A stretch of DNA of 64,000 nt from Psychroflexus salarius (GTDB lineage: Bacteria; Bacteroidota; Bacteroidia; Flavobacteriales; Flavobacteriaceae), in assembly GCF_900129035.1 (NCBI RefSeq), contig NZ_FQTW01000001.1, positions 434,001 through 498,000 of the forward strand, read 5' to 3'. Both the position numbers and the translations under genes were made by a program. The notes under the pieces are model-generated. The model was not told the DNA's origin and searched no databases. It worked only from the letters and a program-made list of their open reading frames with translations. Positions 36,923 to 46,299 of this stretch are shown here, piece after piece; positions within the stretch are counted from its first letter, which is position 1; the number at the start of each line of letters is the position of its first letter.

Positions 36923-39154
36923 ATGTCAAAATTAAAGTTTAGTTTACTTTTAATCATGTTATCCCTCATTGGTTTTGGACAAACTCAAAATCAGAAAAAA
37001 TCAAAAAAAGATAGCATTAACAACTTAAGCGAAGTAACCATTGTTGCTAATAAACTTCTTGGTAGTAAGTTTGAAGCAAAAAACCGAACAGGTTCAGCCT
37101 TTTTTATTTCAAAAAAAGATATTCAAAAGTTTAATTATTTTGATGTCAACAATCTTTTAGGTCAGGTTCCTGGCGTTAATATTTATCAAGAAGATGGTTT
37201 TGGTTTACGACCAAACATCAGCTTACGCGGAACTTCTCCAGAGCGTTCTAGTAAAATTACTTTAATGGAAGACGGCGTTTTAATAGCTCCAGCACCTTAC
37301 AGTGCTCCAGCAGCCTACTACTTTCCTACAATTTCAAGAATGCAAAATGTTGAAGTTTTAAAAGGAAGTAGCCAAATACAATACGGACCGTTTACCACAG
37401 GTGGCGCTATTAATTTTGTGTCGACTGAAATCCCAAATGATTTTGAACTTAATCTAAGAGCTAACTATGGCTCATATGATACAGGCAATTTTTATGCTAA
37501 TATTGGCGATTCTAAGAAAAATTTCGGGTATTTATTAGAATATAACAATATTCAATCTGACGGATTTAAAAATCTTGATAACAATGGTAATACAGGATTT
37601 AATATTAACGACTTTGTTGGTAAATTCCGAGTTAACACCAATCCAGATGCCAAGGTTTACCAATCACTTGAATTCAAATTCCAATATTCAGATGAATTAT
37701 CTAACGAGACCTATTTAGGCTTAACACAAAATGATTTTAACGAAACGCCTTTTAGACGTTATGCGGGTTCACAGGTTGATAATATGGACACTGAACACAC
37801 GCAGTTTATGCTAACTCATACCGCTAAATTTAGCGACTTTTTACGCCTAACAACAACCGCCTACCGCAACAACTTTAAACGTAATTGGTACAAACTTGAT
37901 AAAGTTAACTTTAACAATGTTCAAGTTGGTATTAGCGATTTGCTTGAAAACCCTAATCAATTTCCAAATCACTTCAACTTAGTTAATGGTAATGATTCTA
38001 CCAACGACGGCGCTTTAGCTGTAAAGAATAATAACCGTGAATACTATAGCCAAGGTATCCAAACTAAATTTGATTATCATTTCTACACAGGAGATTTTTC
38101 TCATGATCTAGAAGTTGGCCTTCGTTATCACCAAGATGAAATTGATCGTTTTCAATGGGTCGATGACTACAATATGTTAAGCGGAAATATGAATTTAGTT
38201 AACCAAGGAATTCCAGGGACAGAATCAAACCGTGTTCAAGATGCTGAAGCTTTAGCAACCTACATATTGTACAAGTTGAAGTTTAACAAACTAACTTTAA
38301 CGCCAGGTCTTCGTTACGAATCTATCAAACTTACACGCTCTAATTACGGCACTAATGATGTTAACAGAACTGGAAGCGATTTAAGTTATAGAGAAAATAC
38401 ATATAATGAATTAATTCCTGGATTAGGCGCCAACTACAAAATCAATAGAGAAATTGCTATTTTCGGAGGTATTCATAAAGGTTTTGCGCCTGGCGGTACG
38501 CGCCCAGAAGAAGAAGCCGAACAAAGTATTAATTATGAACTGGGAACCCGTTTTAACTTTAATGGTTTTAGCGGTGAAATTGTTGGTTTCTTTAATGATT
38601 ATAGCAATTTACTGGGTAGCGACCTTAATGCAACAGGCGGTACTGGAAGTCTCGAACAATTTAATGCTGGTGAAGTAAATGTGGCCGGATTTGAATTGTT
38701 ACTAAACTACAACTTACTCCAAAATAATTCAAAATTCGATTTACCGCTTAATTTTGCCTATACTTATACCGATACCGAATTTCAAAACAATTTTGAAAGC
38801 GGTGTTGGGATTTGGGGCGAGGTTTCTGCTGGTGACGAAATGCCTTACATCTCTAAACACCAATTTAACTTTGGCGCCAGTTTTATAACTGATAAATTTC
38901 AAATTAATGCTAATGCGCGTTATAGAGGCGAGTTTAGAACCCAAGCTGGCACAGGTTCAATACCACAAAACCAAAAAGTTGGCAGCAACTTTGTAATTGA
39001 TCTTTCAGGAGAATATCAACTTACAAACAACTTTAGCTTAACCGCTAATATGATTAATTTGCTAGACAACTCCTATGAAGTTGCTCGAGTTCCTGCAGGA
39101 TTAAGACCTGGTCATCCTTTTGGGATTTATGGTGGATTTAAATTCAGTTTATAA
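36923..39154 (+). CDS. TonB-dependent receptor, FecA-like
   Basis: 743 aa. Signal peptide (LLLIMLSLIGFGQ), no carboxypeptidase-like N-terminal domain, then a plug domain with FDVNNLLGQVPGVNIYQEDG, RPNISLRGTSPERSSKITLM and QNVEVLKGSSQIQYGPFTTG. The 22-strand barrel ends in the typical aromatic terminus (GIYGGFKFSL). The sequence is most like ferric-citrate/siderophore receptors of the FecA group. The gene stands alone with its own promoter and terminator; the expected iron regulation is inference. Confidence 0.92.
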   Translation: MSKLKFSLLLIMLSLIGFGQTQNQKKSKKDSINNLSEVTIVANKLLGSKFEAKNRTGSAFFISKKDIQKFNYFDVNNLLGQVPGVNIYQEDGFGLRPNISLRGTSPERSSKITLMEDGVLIAPAPYSAPAAYYFPTISRMQNVEVLKGSSQIQYGPFTTGGAINFVSTEIPNDFELNLRANYGSYDTGNFYANIGDSKKNFGYLLEYNNIQSDGFKNLDNNGNTGFNINDFVGKFRVNTNPDAKVYQSLEFKFQYSDELSNETYLGLTQNDFNETPFRRYAGSQVDNMDTEHTQFMLTHTAKFSDFLRLTTTAYRNNFKRNWYKLDKVNFNNVQVGISDLLENPNQFPNHFNLVNGNDSTNDGALAVKNNNREYYSQGIQTKFDYHFYTGDFSHDLEVGLRYHQDEIDRFQWVDDYNMLSGNMNLVNQGIPGTESNRVQDAEALATYILYKLKFNKLTLTPGLRYESIKLTRSNYGTNDVNRTGSDLSYRENTYNELIPGLGANYKINREIAIFGGIHKGFAPGGTRPEEEAEQSINYELGTRFNFNGFSGEIVGFFNDYSNLLGSDLNATGGTGSLEQFNAGEVNVAGFELLLNYNLLQNNSKFDLPLNFAYTYTDTEFQNNFESGVGIWGEVSAGDEMPYISKHQFNFGASFITDKFQINANARYRGEFRTQAGTGSIPQNQKVGSNFVIDLSGEYQLTNNFSLTANMINLLDNSYEVARVPAGLRPGHPFGIYGGFKFSL

Positions 39155-39176
39155 GTTATTAAACCTTATTTAAGAT

Positions 39177-39212
39177 AAAAAGGAACTTCAAGTATGGGGT
39201 TCCTTTTTTTTA
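39177..39212 (+). terminator. Terminator after the TonB-dependent receptor
   Basis: Stem AAAAAGGAAC (39177-39186), 12-nt loop, stem GTTCC followed by a run of T (39199-39212). It lies 22 bp after the stop and just before the convergent pyrF stop, so it may work in both directions. Confidence 0.8.
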
Positions 39213-39230
39213 GTTGAAATACTTCCGATT

Positions 39231-40043
39231 TTACAAATACTTTTTCATGACCAATTGAAGTCGTTGAGCTTCATCTGCAGCAGCTTCAGCAAAATCTAAA
39301 GAATTAGACTTATAAATAATTCCTCTTGAAGAATTAATTAAAAGTCCAAAATTGGTATTCATTCCGTATTCACAAACCTCTTCTAAACTACCGCCTTGAG
39401 CACCTATTCCAGGAACTAATAAAAAAGCCTCAGGAACTAATTGCCTTATCATTTTAAAATACTCAGGTTTTGTTGCGCCAACAACATACATTAGTTGGTG
39501 CGAATTTTGCCAAGATTTAGAGCGTTCTAAAACTTTTTCAAAGAGATAATTCCCATCGCTTAACTTTTCAAGTTGAAAATCTTTTGCGCCAGGATTAGAA
39601 GTTAAACCTAACATTATGGTTTGTTTATTTTTAAATGCTAAAAAGGGCTCAACAGAATCTTTACCCATGTAAGGTGCCACAGTAACCGCATCAAATCCAA
39701 GATCATCAAAAAAAGCCTTGGCATAACGTGAAGCAGTATTACCAATATCACCACGCTTTGCATCAGCGATTGTAAAAACTTCTGGGTAATTCTTATTTAG
39801 ATATTCAATGGTTTTTTCAAGTGCCAACCAACCTTTTAAACCATAAGCCTCATAAAAAGCTAAATTAGGTTTGTAAGCTACTGAAAACTTAATGGTGGCA
39901 TCTATAATAGCTTTGTTAAACTCAAATATTGGATCTTCAAAATCAAGTAGATGTTTGGGGATTTTTTCTAAATCGACATCTAAACCAACGCACAGCATTG
40001 ACTTTTTTAATTCAATTTGCTGCTTTAAAATATTGGTATTCAT
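39231..40043 (-). CDS. pyrF: Orotidine 5'-phosphate decarboxylase (type 2)
   Basis: 270 aa from ATG 40043. A longer frame from 40100 runs into prfA and was rejected. Key segments: [54 protein letters not shown] (the DxKxxDI catalytic motif) and [10 protein letters not shown]. The length and the motif match the larger, bacterial-type-2 enzymes. It converts OMP to UMP, the last step of pyrimidine synthesis. It begins 13 bp after the prfA stop. Confidence 0.96.
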   Translation of the reverse strand: MNTNILKQQIELKKSMLCVGLDVDLEKIPKHLLDFEDPIFEFNKAIIDATIKFSVAYKPNLAFYEAYGLKGWLALEKTIEYLNKNYPEVFTIADAKRGDIGNTASRYAKAFFDDLGFDAVTVAPYMGKDSVEPFLAFKNKQTIMLGLTSNPGAKDFQLEKLSDGNYLFEKVLERSKSWQNSHQLMYVVGATKPEYFKMIRQLVPEAFLLVPGIGAQGGSLEEVCEYGMNTNFGLLINSSRGIIYKSNSLDFAEAAADEAQRLQLVMKKYL

Positions 40044-40056
40044 ACTTGTAATGAAG

Positions 40057-41133
40057 TTAAAGTGAGTCTGAAATATTTTTAAGCTTTTCAGTATTATCAA
40101 CTAGCTTCAACTCATCAATCACTTTATCAAGATCACCATTAATAATGTTATCTAAATCGTAAAGTGATAAATTGATTCTGTGATCGGTGACACGACCTTG
40201 AGGCCAGTTATAAGTTCTAATTTTGGCACTTCTATCGCCACTTGTTACCATATTACCTCGCTTTTCGGCATCTTCGGCTTGCTTTTTAGCTAATTCCATT
40301 TCATATAATCTGGAGCGCAATACTTTAAAAGCTTTCTCTTTATTTTTATGTTGCGATTTCTGGTCTTGGCATTGTGCAACTATTCCGGTAGGTTCGTGTG
40401 TTAATCTAACGGCTGAATAGGTTGTGTTGACAGATTGACCACCTGGCCCAGACGAACAAAAATAATCGATGCGAACATCTTTTGGGTTAATTTCAACATC
40501 AAATTCTTCAGCTTCAGGAAATACCATAACTGTTGCAGCACTTGTGTGAACGCGACCTTGTGTTTCAGTTTGTGGTACACGTTGCACACGATGCACACCA
40601 GCTTCATATTTTAAAGTGCCATAGACATTTTCCCCAGAAACTTCAAATTGAATTTCTTTAAAGCCACCATTAGTTCCTTCACTGTAATCTACAGTGCTTA
40701 CTTTCCAACCTTTATTTTCAGAATAACGTGTGAGCATCTTGTAAATGTCACCAGCAAAAATACTAGCTTCATCACCGCCTGTGCCAGCACGAACTTCAAC
40801 TACTGCATTTTTAGCATCTTCAGGATCTTTAGGAATCATCATGTACCTAATTTTTTCTTCAAGTGCTTCAAGCGCTTCTTTAGATTCTTCTAATTGAAGC
40901 TTTGCCATTTCAAGCATTTCATCATCACTGCTATCATTTATAATAGCTTCGGCTTCTTGAATATTATTATTGAGAGCGATATATTTTTCGCGCTCATCCA
41001 TGATATCTTTTAAGTCTTTATATTCTTTTGAAAGTGTAGCATAACGTTTTTGGTCTGAAATAATATCAGGTTGAATGATAAGATCATTCACTTCATCAAA
41101 ACGTTGTTTTATGATATTTAACTTATCTAACAT
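40057..41133 (-). CDS. prfA: Peptide chain release factor 1
   Basis: 358 aa. The GGQ loop is [20 protein letters not shown]. The stop-codon recognition PxT-type region lies upstream, near [19 protein letters not shown]. The N-terminal coiled coil covers about residues 1-110. It reads UAA and UAG. A minus-strand -7 element TAAATTTG at 41161-41154 lies just upstream. Confidence 0.97.
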   Translation of the reverse strand: MLDKLNIIKQRFDEVNDLIIQPDIISDQKRYATLSKEYKDLKDIMDEREKYIALNNNIQEAEAIINDSSDDEMLEMAKLQLEESKEALEALEEKIRYMMIPKDPEDAKNAVVEVRAGTGGDEASIFAGDIYKMLTRYSENKGWKVSTVDYSEGTNGGFKEIQFEVSGENVYGTLKYEAGVHRVQRVPQTETQGRVHTSAATVMVFPEAEEFDVEINPKDVRIDYFCSSGPGGQSVNTTYSAVRLTHEPTGIVAQCQDQKSQHKNKEKAFKVLRSRLYEMELAKKQAEDAEKRGNMVTSGDRSAKIRTYNWPQGRVTDHRINLSLYDLDNIINGDLDKVIDELKLVDNTEKLKNISDSL

Positions 41134-41203
41134 AGTGGAATTTAAAATGTGTTCAAATTTACAACTATTTCACTGAACTATGAAGTTATCAGTTAAGTTG
41201 CTT

Positions 41204-42256
41204 TTATAATTCTACAATAACACCAATACCGAGTTGCTGTTTCCATTGAACTTTTGGTCCACCTTCAACGACCTCGCCATTTTCATTTTCGTTACTGATT
41301 CTCACATCATCATCATAGCGCAAATGAGAGCCAAATGAAGCTTTAATAAAGCCATTAACTTTAAAGTCGAAGTTAAGTTCCCAATCGATATCAACATTAC
41401 CAAATTTGTTAAGGTAATCTGTATATAAACGCAGATGGCTATTCATATTAACATTTTGAAAAACTTCGCGCTTGTACTCATTTGTGACCAGTATACCAAT
41501 TTCCATTCGAGTACGTTTACCATTTTTAATGATATTACCATCATCGTCCAAAATGGCTTTTTCAACTCCAAAAGCACCTTGATTAGCTAGGCGCTGATTA
41601 AGCACAAAGGTGGATTTCATGGTTACTGGCGAAAGGTAAATCTGATTGTTTTTGTCTTCGGTAGTATATTCTGAACCAACCCCAAGAAATAAATACCCTG
41701 GTGCCATAAAGTCTGAGATTGAAACATCGCGATTGGGATAGTTATAACCCCTTGAAAATTGTGAACTAAAACTGAATTTCCCAGAATAATACCAATTTGA
41801 GTTTTCAGAAACCCGATATCCAAAGGTTGAAATAAATTCTAAATCATCATCGGTTTTGCGTAAATCTTGACTTTCTTGTTGATTAACGCCGTAACGCATT
41901 CTAAGTTCATTATTCCATTTTAAAGCATTTCTAACAAATAAGCGTTTAAAATGCGCACCAAATAAGCCTGAAACAGAATTAGAACCACCAGCATTCCAAT
42001 TTACAAAAGCAACCTCACTTAAGTCAAATGTAAATTTATTGCTTTTGTCCCAATAGCTTGTTGGCCCAACAACTCTAATTAAATCTTTGGTATTAAAATC
42101 ATGTACATAATCAGTATCGATGGTTGTTGTAATCAGTTTTTTTGGTCCTCGTGAAAAAAAATATTCAGCCACAGAAATTTGCTTTTGAATTTCTCCAAAA
42201 GATTGTGCTAAACTTGCCAGCGGCAAGCAAATAATCAGAAGTTTAAATAATTTCAT
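41204..42256 (-). CDS. DUF3078 domain protein, exported
   Basis: 350 aa with a signal peptide (LLIICLPLASLAQS). The DUF3078 signature is FDLSEVAFVNWNAGGSNSVSGL, followed by beta-rich, aromatic segments (WNNELRMRYGVNQQESQDLR, WYYSGKFSFSSQFSRGYNYP) that suggest a small outer-membrane barrel. The family is restricted to Bacteroidota and uncharacterised. It starts 2 bp after the purM stop. Confidence 0.87.
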   Translation of the reverse strand: MKLFKLLIICLPLASLAQSFGEIQKQISVAEYFFSRGPKKLITTTIDTDYVHDFNTKDLIRVVGPTSYWDKSNKFTFDLSEVAFVNWNAGGSNSVSGLFGAHFKRLFVRNALKWNNELRMRYGVNQQESQDLRKTDDDLEFISTFGYRVSENSNWYYSGKFSFSSQFSRGYNYPNRDVSISDFMAPGYLFLGVGSEYTTEDKNNQIYLSPVTMKSTFVLNQRLANQGAFGVEKAILDDDGNIIKNGKRTRMEIGILVTNEYKREVFQNVNMNSHLRLYTDYLNKFGNVDIDWELNFDFKVNGFIKASFGSHLRYDDDVRISNENENGEVVEGGPKVQWKQQLGIGVIVEL

Positions 42257-42258
42257 GA

Positions 42259-43434
42259 TCAGTAAGTGAATTGTCCAAACTCAGACTTTATATGTAAAGA
42301 TTTCTCTTTGGCAGCTTCAACATGACCGATAATTTGAGCAGGAATATTAAAGCTTTCAGAAATTTTTATAATTTCATCTGCAATGGCTTCATCTACATAA
42401 AATTCAAGTCGGTGACCCATGTTAAAAACTTGATACATTTCTTGCCAAGACGTCCCACTTTCATCTTTAATAAGTTTAAATAACGGCGGTAAATCAAACA
42501 TATTGTTTTTAATAATTTTTAATTGATCTACGAAGTGTAAAATTTTAGTCTGCGCGCCTCCACTACAGTGCACCATACCATTAATGCGATTTGCACCCGT
42601 ATTTTCTAAAACTTTTTTTACGACAGGTGCATAAGTTCTTGTTGGGGACAAAATCAGTTTTCCAGCGTCTAAAGGTGATCCTTCAACTTGACTGGTTAAT
42701 TGTTTAGAACCTGAATAAATCAAGTCTTGAGGAACTTTAGGATCAAAACTTTCAGGATATTTTTCAGCTAAATATTTACTCAAAACATCGTGACGGGCTG
42801 ATGTTAAACCGTTACTTCCCATTCCGCCGTTATATTGAGATTCATAAGTTGCCTGACCTGATGAGGCTAAGCCTACAATTACATTTCCTGATTTAATATT
42901 AGCGTTATCAATCACTTCATTGCGTTTCATACGACAAGTCACCGTTGAGTCAACTATAATGGTACGAACTAAATCGCCAACATCAGCTGTTTCGCCACCA
43001 GTTGTATGAACTTGAACGCCATGTTTTGAAAGTTCTTCACAAAGTTCTTCAGTACCATTAATAATTTCTGAAATTACTTCGCCAGGGATAAGATTTTTGT
43101 TGCGGCCGATTGTTGACGAAAGGAGAATATTTTTGGTAGCACCTACACAAAGCAAATCGTCTAGATTCATGATTAAAGCATCTTGAGCAATACCTTTCCA
43201 AACCGACAAATCGCCTGTTTCTTTCCAATACATATAGGCTAGAGATGACTTAGTCCCGGCACCATCAGCATGCATAACTACACAATGTTGATCGCTACCA
43301 GTTAAGTGGTCTGGGATAATTTTACAGAATGCCTTTGGAAACAATCCTTTATTTACTTTAGAAATAGCCTTATGAACATCTTCCTTTTGAGCTGAAACAC
43401 CACGTTGACTGTATCGATTTGTTGAAGTAGACAT
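42259..43434 (-). CDS. purM: Phosphoribosylformylglycinamidine cyclo-ligase (AIR synthetase)
   Basis: 391 aa. PurM fold: SQRGVSAQKEDVHKAISKVN at the start, HADGAGTKSSLAYMYWKE (ATP-binding), MNLDDLLCVGATKNILLSST, and GMVHCSGGAQTKILHFVD near the end. It converts FGAM to AIR in purine synthesis. The length is above the 340-350 of E. coli PurM, as in other Bacteroidota. A -7 element TACTTTTG lies on the minus strand at 43456-43449. Confidence 0.93.
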   Translation of the reverse strand: MSTSTNRYSQRGVSAQKEDVHKAISKVNKGLFPKAFCKIIPDHLTGSDQHCVVMHADGAGTKSSLAYMYWKETGDLSVWKGIAQDALIMNLDDLLCVGATKNILLSSTIGRNKNLIPGEVISEIINGTEELCEELSKHGVQVHTTGGETADVGDLVRTIIVDSTVTCRMKRNEVIDNANIKSGNVIVGLASSGQATYESQYNGGMGSNGLTSARHDVLSKYLAEKYPESFDPKVPQDLIYSGSKQLTSQVEGSPLDAGKLILSPTRTYAPVVKKVLENTGANRINGMVHCSGGAQTKILHFVDQLKIIKNNMFDLPPLFKLIKDESGTSWQEMYQVFNMGHRLEFYVDEAIADEIIKISESFNIPAQIIGHVEAAKEKSLHIKSEFGQFTY

Positions 43435-43474
43435 GAAAAAAATTTTAGCAAAAGTAATGAAAATATATGGGTAA

Positions 43475-43510
43475 AATAAAAGCCCAAGTTGGGATACTCG
43501 GGCTTTTATT
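43475..43510 (-). terminator. Terminator after glnN
   Basis: Perfect 11-bp stem AATAAAAGCCC (43475-43485) with GGGCTTTTATT (43500-43510), 14-nt loop. A/T runs on both sides make it usable in either direction; it follows the glnN stop by 18 bp. Confidence 0.8.
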
Positions 43511-43527
43511 TTTAGATGTATATCAAT

Positions 43528-45714
43528 TTATTTAGTAAATAATAATTCTCTGTATTTGGTGAGTGGCCAAATTTCATCATCGACTAACAATTCTAGCTTA
43601 TCACAGTGGTACCTGATGTCTTCGAAGTAAGGTTTTACTTCATCACAATATAAATGTGCTCTTTTGGTAACATCATCTGTATGATTAGCTTTTTTACGTG
43701 CTTCTATCATATTATTAATTCCGGCATTAATTTTCTCAATATGCGTTGAAATTCGCTCGATGATCGCTAATTGTTCAGTTGCCATCGATTTAAACTGATC
43801 GCCATAAATATCTTTTAAACCTTTTACGTTTTTAATTAATACATTTTGATATTTAATGGCTGTTGGAATGACGTGATTTCGAGCAATATCACCTAATAAG
43901 CGACCTTCAATTTGAATATGTTTTGAGTAATCTTCAATCTCGATATCAAACCTGGCTTTAACTTCAACTTCATTCATGATGTTAAGCTCAGTAAATAAAT
44001 CAATCGCTTTTTTAGAAATTTTTGCTTGTAAAGCTTCAGGTGTTGTTCTGTAATTACTTAAGCCACGTCTTTTAGCTTCTTTCTCCCAAGCTTCACCATA
44101 ACCATCACCTTCAAATCTGACACTTTTAGATGCCTTAATATATTCACGCAATACATTAAAAATAGCATCATCTTTTTTCATTTTTTTATCTTTCACAAGT
44201 GCATCGACTTCAACTTTAAATTCTTTAAGTTGTTTAGCTACAATGGCATTTAAAACCGTCATTGGGTCTGCACAATTAGCGGTTGAACCTACCGCTCTTA
44301 ATTCAAATTTATTGCCTGTAAATGCAAAAGGTGACGTTCTATTTCTATCGGTATTATCTAGTAGAATTTCTGGAATTTTACCCACTACATTTAATTTAAG
44401 GTCTGTTTTTTCTTGAGGCGATAACTTACCATCGGTTACCTTTTCTAATTCATCAAGAACTTTGGTGAGTTGCGATCCTATAAATACAGATATAATAGCC
44501 GGCGGAGCTTCATTAGCGCCCAAGCGATGATCATTTGAAGCTGAAGCTATCGTCGCTCTTAATAATTCTTCATTTTCATAAACCGCCTTAATAGTATTGA
44601 CAAAAAACGTTAAAAAGCGTAGATTACGCATAGGTGTTTTTCCTGGACTTAATAAGTTAGAACCTGAGCTTGTAGCTAAAGACCAGTTGTTATGTTTACC
44701 ACTACCATTAACATCTTTAAATGGCTTTTCGTGAAATAAAACTTTAAAGTAATGGCGTTCGGCTACCTTATCCATTACATCCATAATTAATGAATTGTGA
44801 TCTACCGCTAAATTAGCCTCTTCAAAAATTGGCGCTAACTCAAATTGGTTTGGTGCTACTTCGTTATGTCTTGTTTTAACTGGAATACCCAATAACATAC
44901 ATTCTTTTTCAAGCTCTCTCATAAAGTCTAAAACCCGTTTTGGGATAGAGCCAAAATAGTGATCGTCTAATTGTTGACCTTTTGCAGGTGCGTGACCTAG
45001 TAGAGTTCTACCAGACATCATTAAGTCAGGACGAGAAGCTGCTAAAGCTGTATCGACAAGAAAATACTCTTGTTCCCAACCTAAAGTGGCAATGACTTTA
45101 GATTCTTTTTTATCGAAGTACTTAACCACATCGGTGGCTGCCTTATCTAAAGCTGAAATTGATTTAAGTAAAGGTGTTTTATAGTCTAAAGCTTCACCTG
45201 TGTAAGCCACAAAAATAGTAGGAATGCAAAGTGTCGTTCCCCAGACAAAAGCTGGTGAAGTAGGATCCCAAGCAGTGTAACCACGCGCTTCGAACGTATT
45301 TCTGATACCGCCATTAGGCAAACTTGAAGCATCAGGCTCTTGTTGCACTAATTGTCCACCGCCAAATTTTTCGATTGAGCGGCCATCACTAGTCGTTTCA
45401 AAAAAAGCATCGTGCTTTTCGGCTGTCGAACCTGTTAAAGGTTGAAACCAATGCGTGTAATGAGTCGCACCTTTAGAAATTGCCCATTCTTTCATCCCAG
45501 TTGAAATATGGTCGGCTAAATCTCGGTCGATTTTAGAGCCATTTTCTATAGCATCCATAATACTATCAAACGAGTCGCTTGTTAAATATTGACGCATCGC
45601 TTCTTTGTTAAATACGTTTTTTCCAAAAAGTTCAGACCTTCTGATACTTTCGTCTACAGGAACTGGTTTTCGGTTAAGGGATTCTTTAATTGCATTAAAT
45701 CTTAGGATAGCCAT
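43528..45714 (-). CDS. glnN: Type III glutamine synthetase
   Basis: 728 aa from ATG 45714; a frame opening at 45735 adds seven residues and was rejected. GSIII is a large dodecameric form found in Bacteroidota and cyanobacteria: N-terminal MAILRFNAIKESLNRKPVP, then AWDPTSPAFVWGTTLCIPTIF, ATLGWEQEYFLVD (metal ligands), NEVAPNQFELAPIFEEAN, and NRTSPFAFTGNKFELRAVGS. It makes glutamine from glutamate and ammonium. A -7 element TATGTTTG is present on the minus strand at 45740-45733. Upstream lies the accessory region. Confidence 0.96.
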   Translation of the reverse strand: MAILRFNAIKESLNRKPVPVDESIRRSELFGKNVFNKEAMRQYLTSDSFDSIMDAIENGSKIDRDLADHISTGMKEWAISKGATHYTHWFQPLTGSTAEKHDAFFETTSDGRSIEKFGGGQLVQQEPDASSLPNGGIRNTFEARGYTAWDPTSPAFVWGTTLCIPTIFVAYTGEALDYKTPLLKSISALDKAATDVVKYFDKKESKVIATLGWEQEYFLVDTALAASRPDLMMSGRTLLGHAPAKGQQLDDHYFGSIPKRVLDFMRELEKECMLLGIPVKTRHNEVAPNQFELAPIFEEANLAVDHNSLIMDVMDKVAERHYFKVLFHEKPFKDVNGSGKHNNWSLATSSGSNLLSPGKTPMRNLRFLTFFVNTIKAVYENEELLRATIASASNDHRLGANEAPPAIISVFIGSQLTKVLDELEKVTDGKLSPQEKTDLKLNVVGKIPEILLDNTDRNRTSPFAFTGNKFELRAVGSTANCADPMTVLNAIVAKQLKEFKVEVDALVKDKKMKKDDAIFNVLREYIKASKSVRFEGDGYGEAWEKEAKRRGLSNYRTTPEALQAKISKKAIDLFTELNIMNEVEVKARFDIEIEDYSKHIQIEGRLLGDIARNHVIPTAIKYQNVLIKNVKGLKDIYGDQFKSMATEQLAIIERISTHIEKINAGINNMIEARKKANHTDDVTKRAHLYCDEVKPYFEDIRYHCDKLELLVDDEIWPLTKYRELLFTK

Positions 45715-45830
45715 AATAATTGAAATTTTACACAAACATAGAGTTATTTTTAATTTACCCCTATATTTTTAGTGTTAAATTTAGATTATTTATATGAAAA
45801 ACATTTTTACCCCTAAAAATTATGACCCAA

Positions 45831-45980
45831 GCGCCAAAACAACACATATTAAATAAGGAATTAAAATTAAAGCGCCTTCATAATGATCGATGGAATGCTG
45901 TTTTGGTAATAGCACCTAACCTCTCATAAAACAAGTCAATTAAATTAACAAAAAAATGACTTTTTCGCACTTATAAGCGG
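45831..45980 (-). pseudogene. Decayed remnant of the Na+/Ca2+ antiporter 3' end (copy A)
   Basis: 45831-45911 matches the last codons of the complete antiporter at 52628 (shared run TATTAAATAAGGAATTAAAA at 45848-45867), and 45932-45980 matches a segment about 165 bp further upstream in that gene. The stretch between has been deleted relative to copy B (47434-47709). No usable frame is left. It directly precedes leader copy A. This explains much of the 585-bp gene-free gap 45715-46299; the rest of the gap is leader. Confidence 0.8.
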
Positions 45981-46128
45981 TTTTGAAAAGAATATTTTAA
46001 AAATAGACAGCACATTATTATGAAAAAACAATTTTAACATTATAGTTAAGGCTGTTTGTATTTTTTTTTTTTAGGTTCGTATCATAATCAATTAAAACCG
46101 CTATGTTTTCTTAGTTAATCATTAAAAA

Positions 46129-46263
46129 GAGAAAGCTCCTACAAGGTAGAAGCTTCTCCCGAAAGATGCATGAAAAACTTACATCTCACTCAACAATGCA
46201 AATGTAAGGTTTTCATGAGACCTGAACAGCCTCTTGAGCTGAAAAACACCATCCGTTAAGATG
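46129..46263 (+). ncRNA. Structured leader RNA, copy A (four hairpins)
   Basis: Four hairpins: H1 46129-46158 (GAGA/TCTC, AGCT/AGCT and CTAC/GTAG stem segments), H2 46169-46217 (CATGAAAA/TTTTCATG plus CTTACAT/ATGTAAG, 15 bp around one A-G mismatch, 17-nt loop), H3 46227-46241 (CAGC/GCTG) and H4 46250-46263 (CATC/GATG). The four differences from copy B fall in loops of H3 and H4 or between and after hairpins; no stem base differs. It could be a cis-regulatory RNA; no known class is recognised. Confidence 0.55.
46170..46259 (+). CDS. Possible leader small protein, copy A (29 aa, frameshifted)
   Basis: ATG 46170 opens a frame for MKNLHLTQQCKCKVFMRPEQ and nine more residues, with a CxC motif at residues 10-12. 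It ends early at TAA 46257-46259 because a run of five A (four in copy B) shifts the frame after residue 25. In the copy-B frame, the two substitutions would be conservative (Leu/Phe, Val/Ile). It overlaps hairpins H2 to H4, so the conservation could equally be due to RNA structure. Existence as a protein is uncertain. Confidence 0.3.
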   Translation: MKNLHLTQQCKCKVFMRPEQPLELKNTIR

Positions 46264-46299
46264 ATAAACTGACAATCTAATTTTTTTAATTTTAATATC

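Noticed and set aside
46059-46072. The T tract as a rho-independent terminator
   Set aside because: The inverted repeat before it (TTAAC/GTTAA) has only 5 weak pairs and is 11 bp away from the T run.
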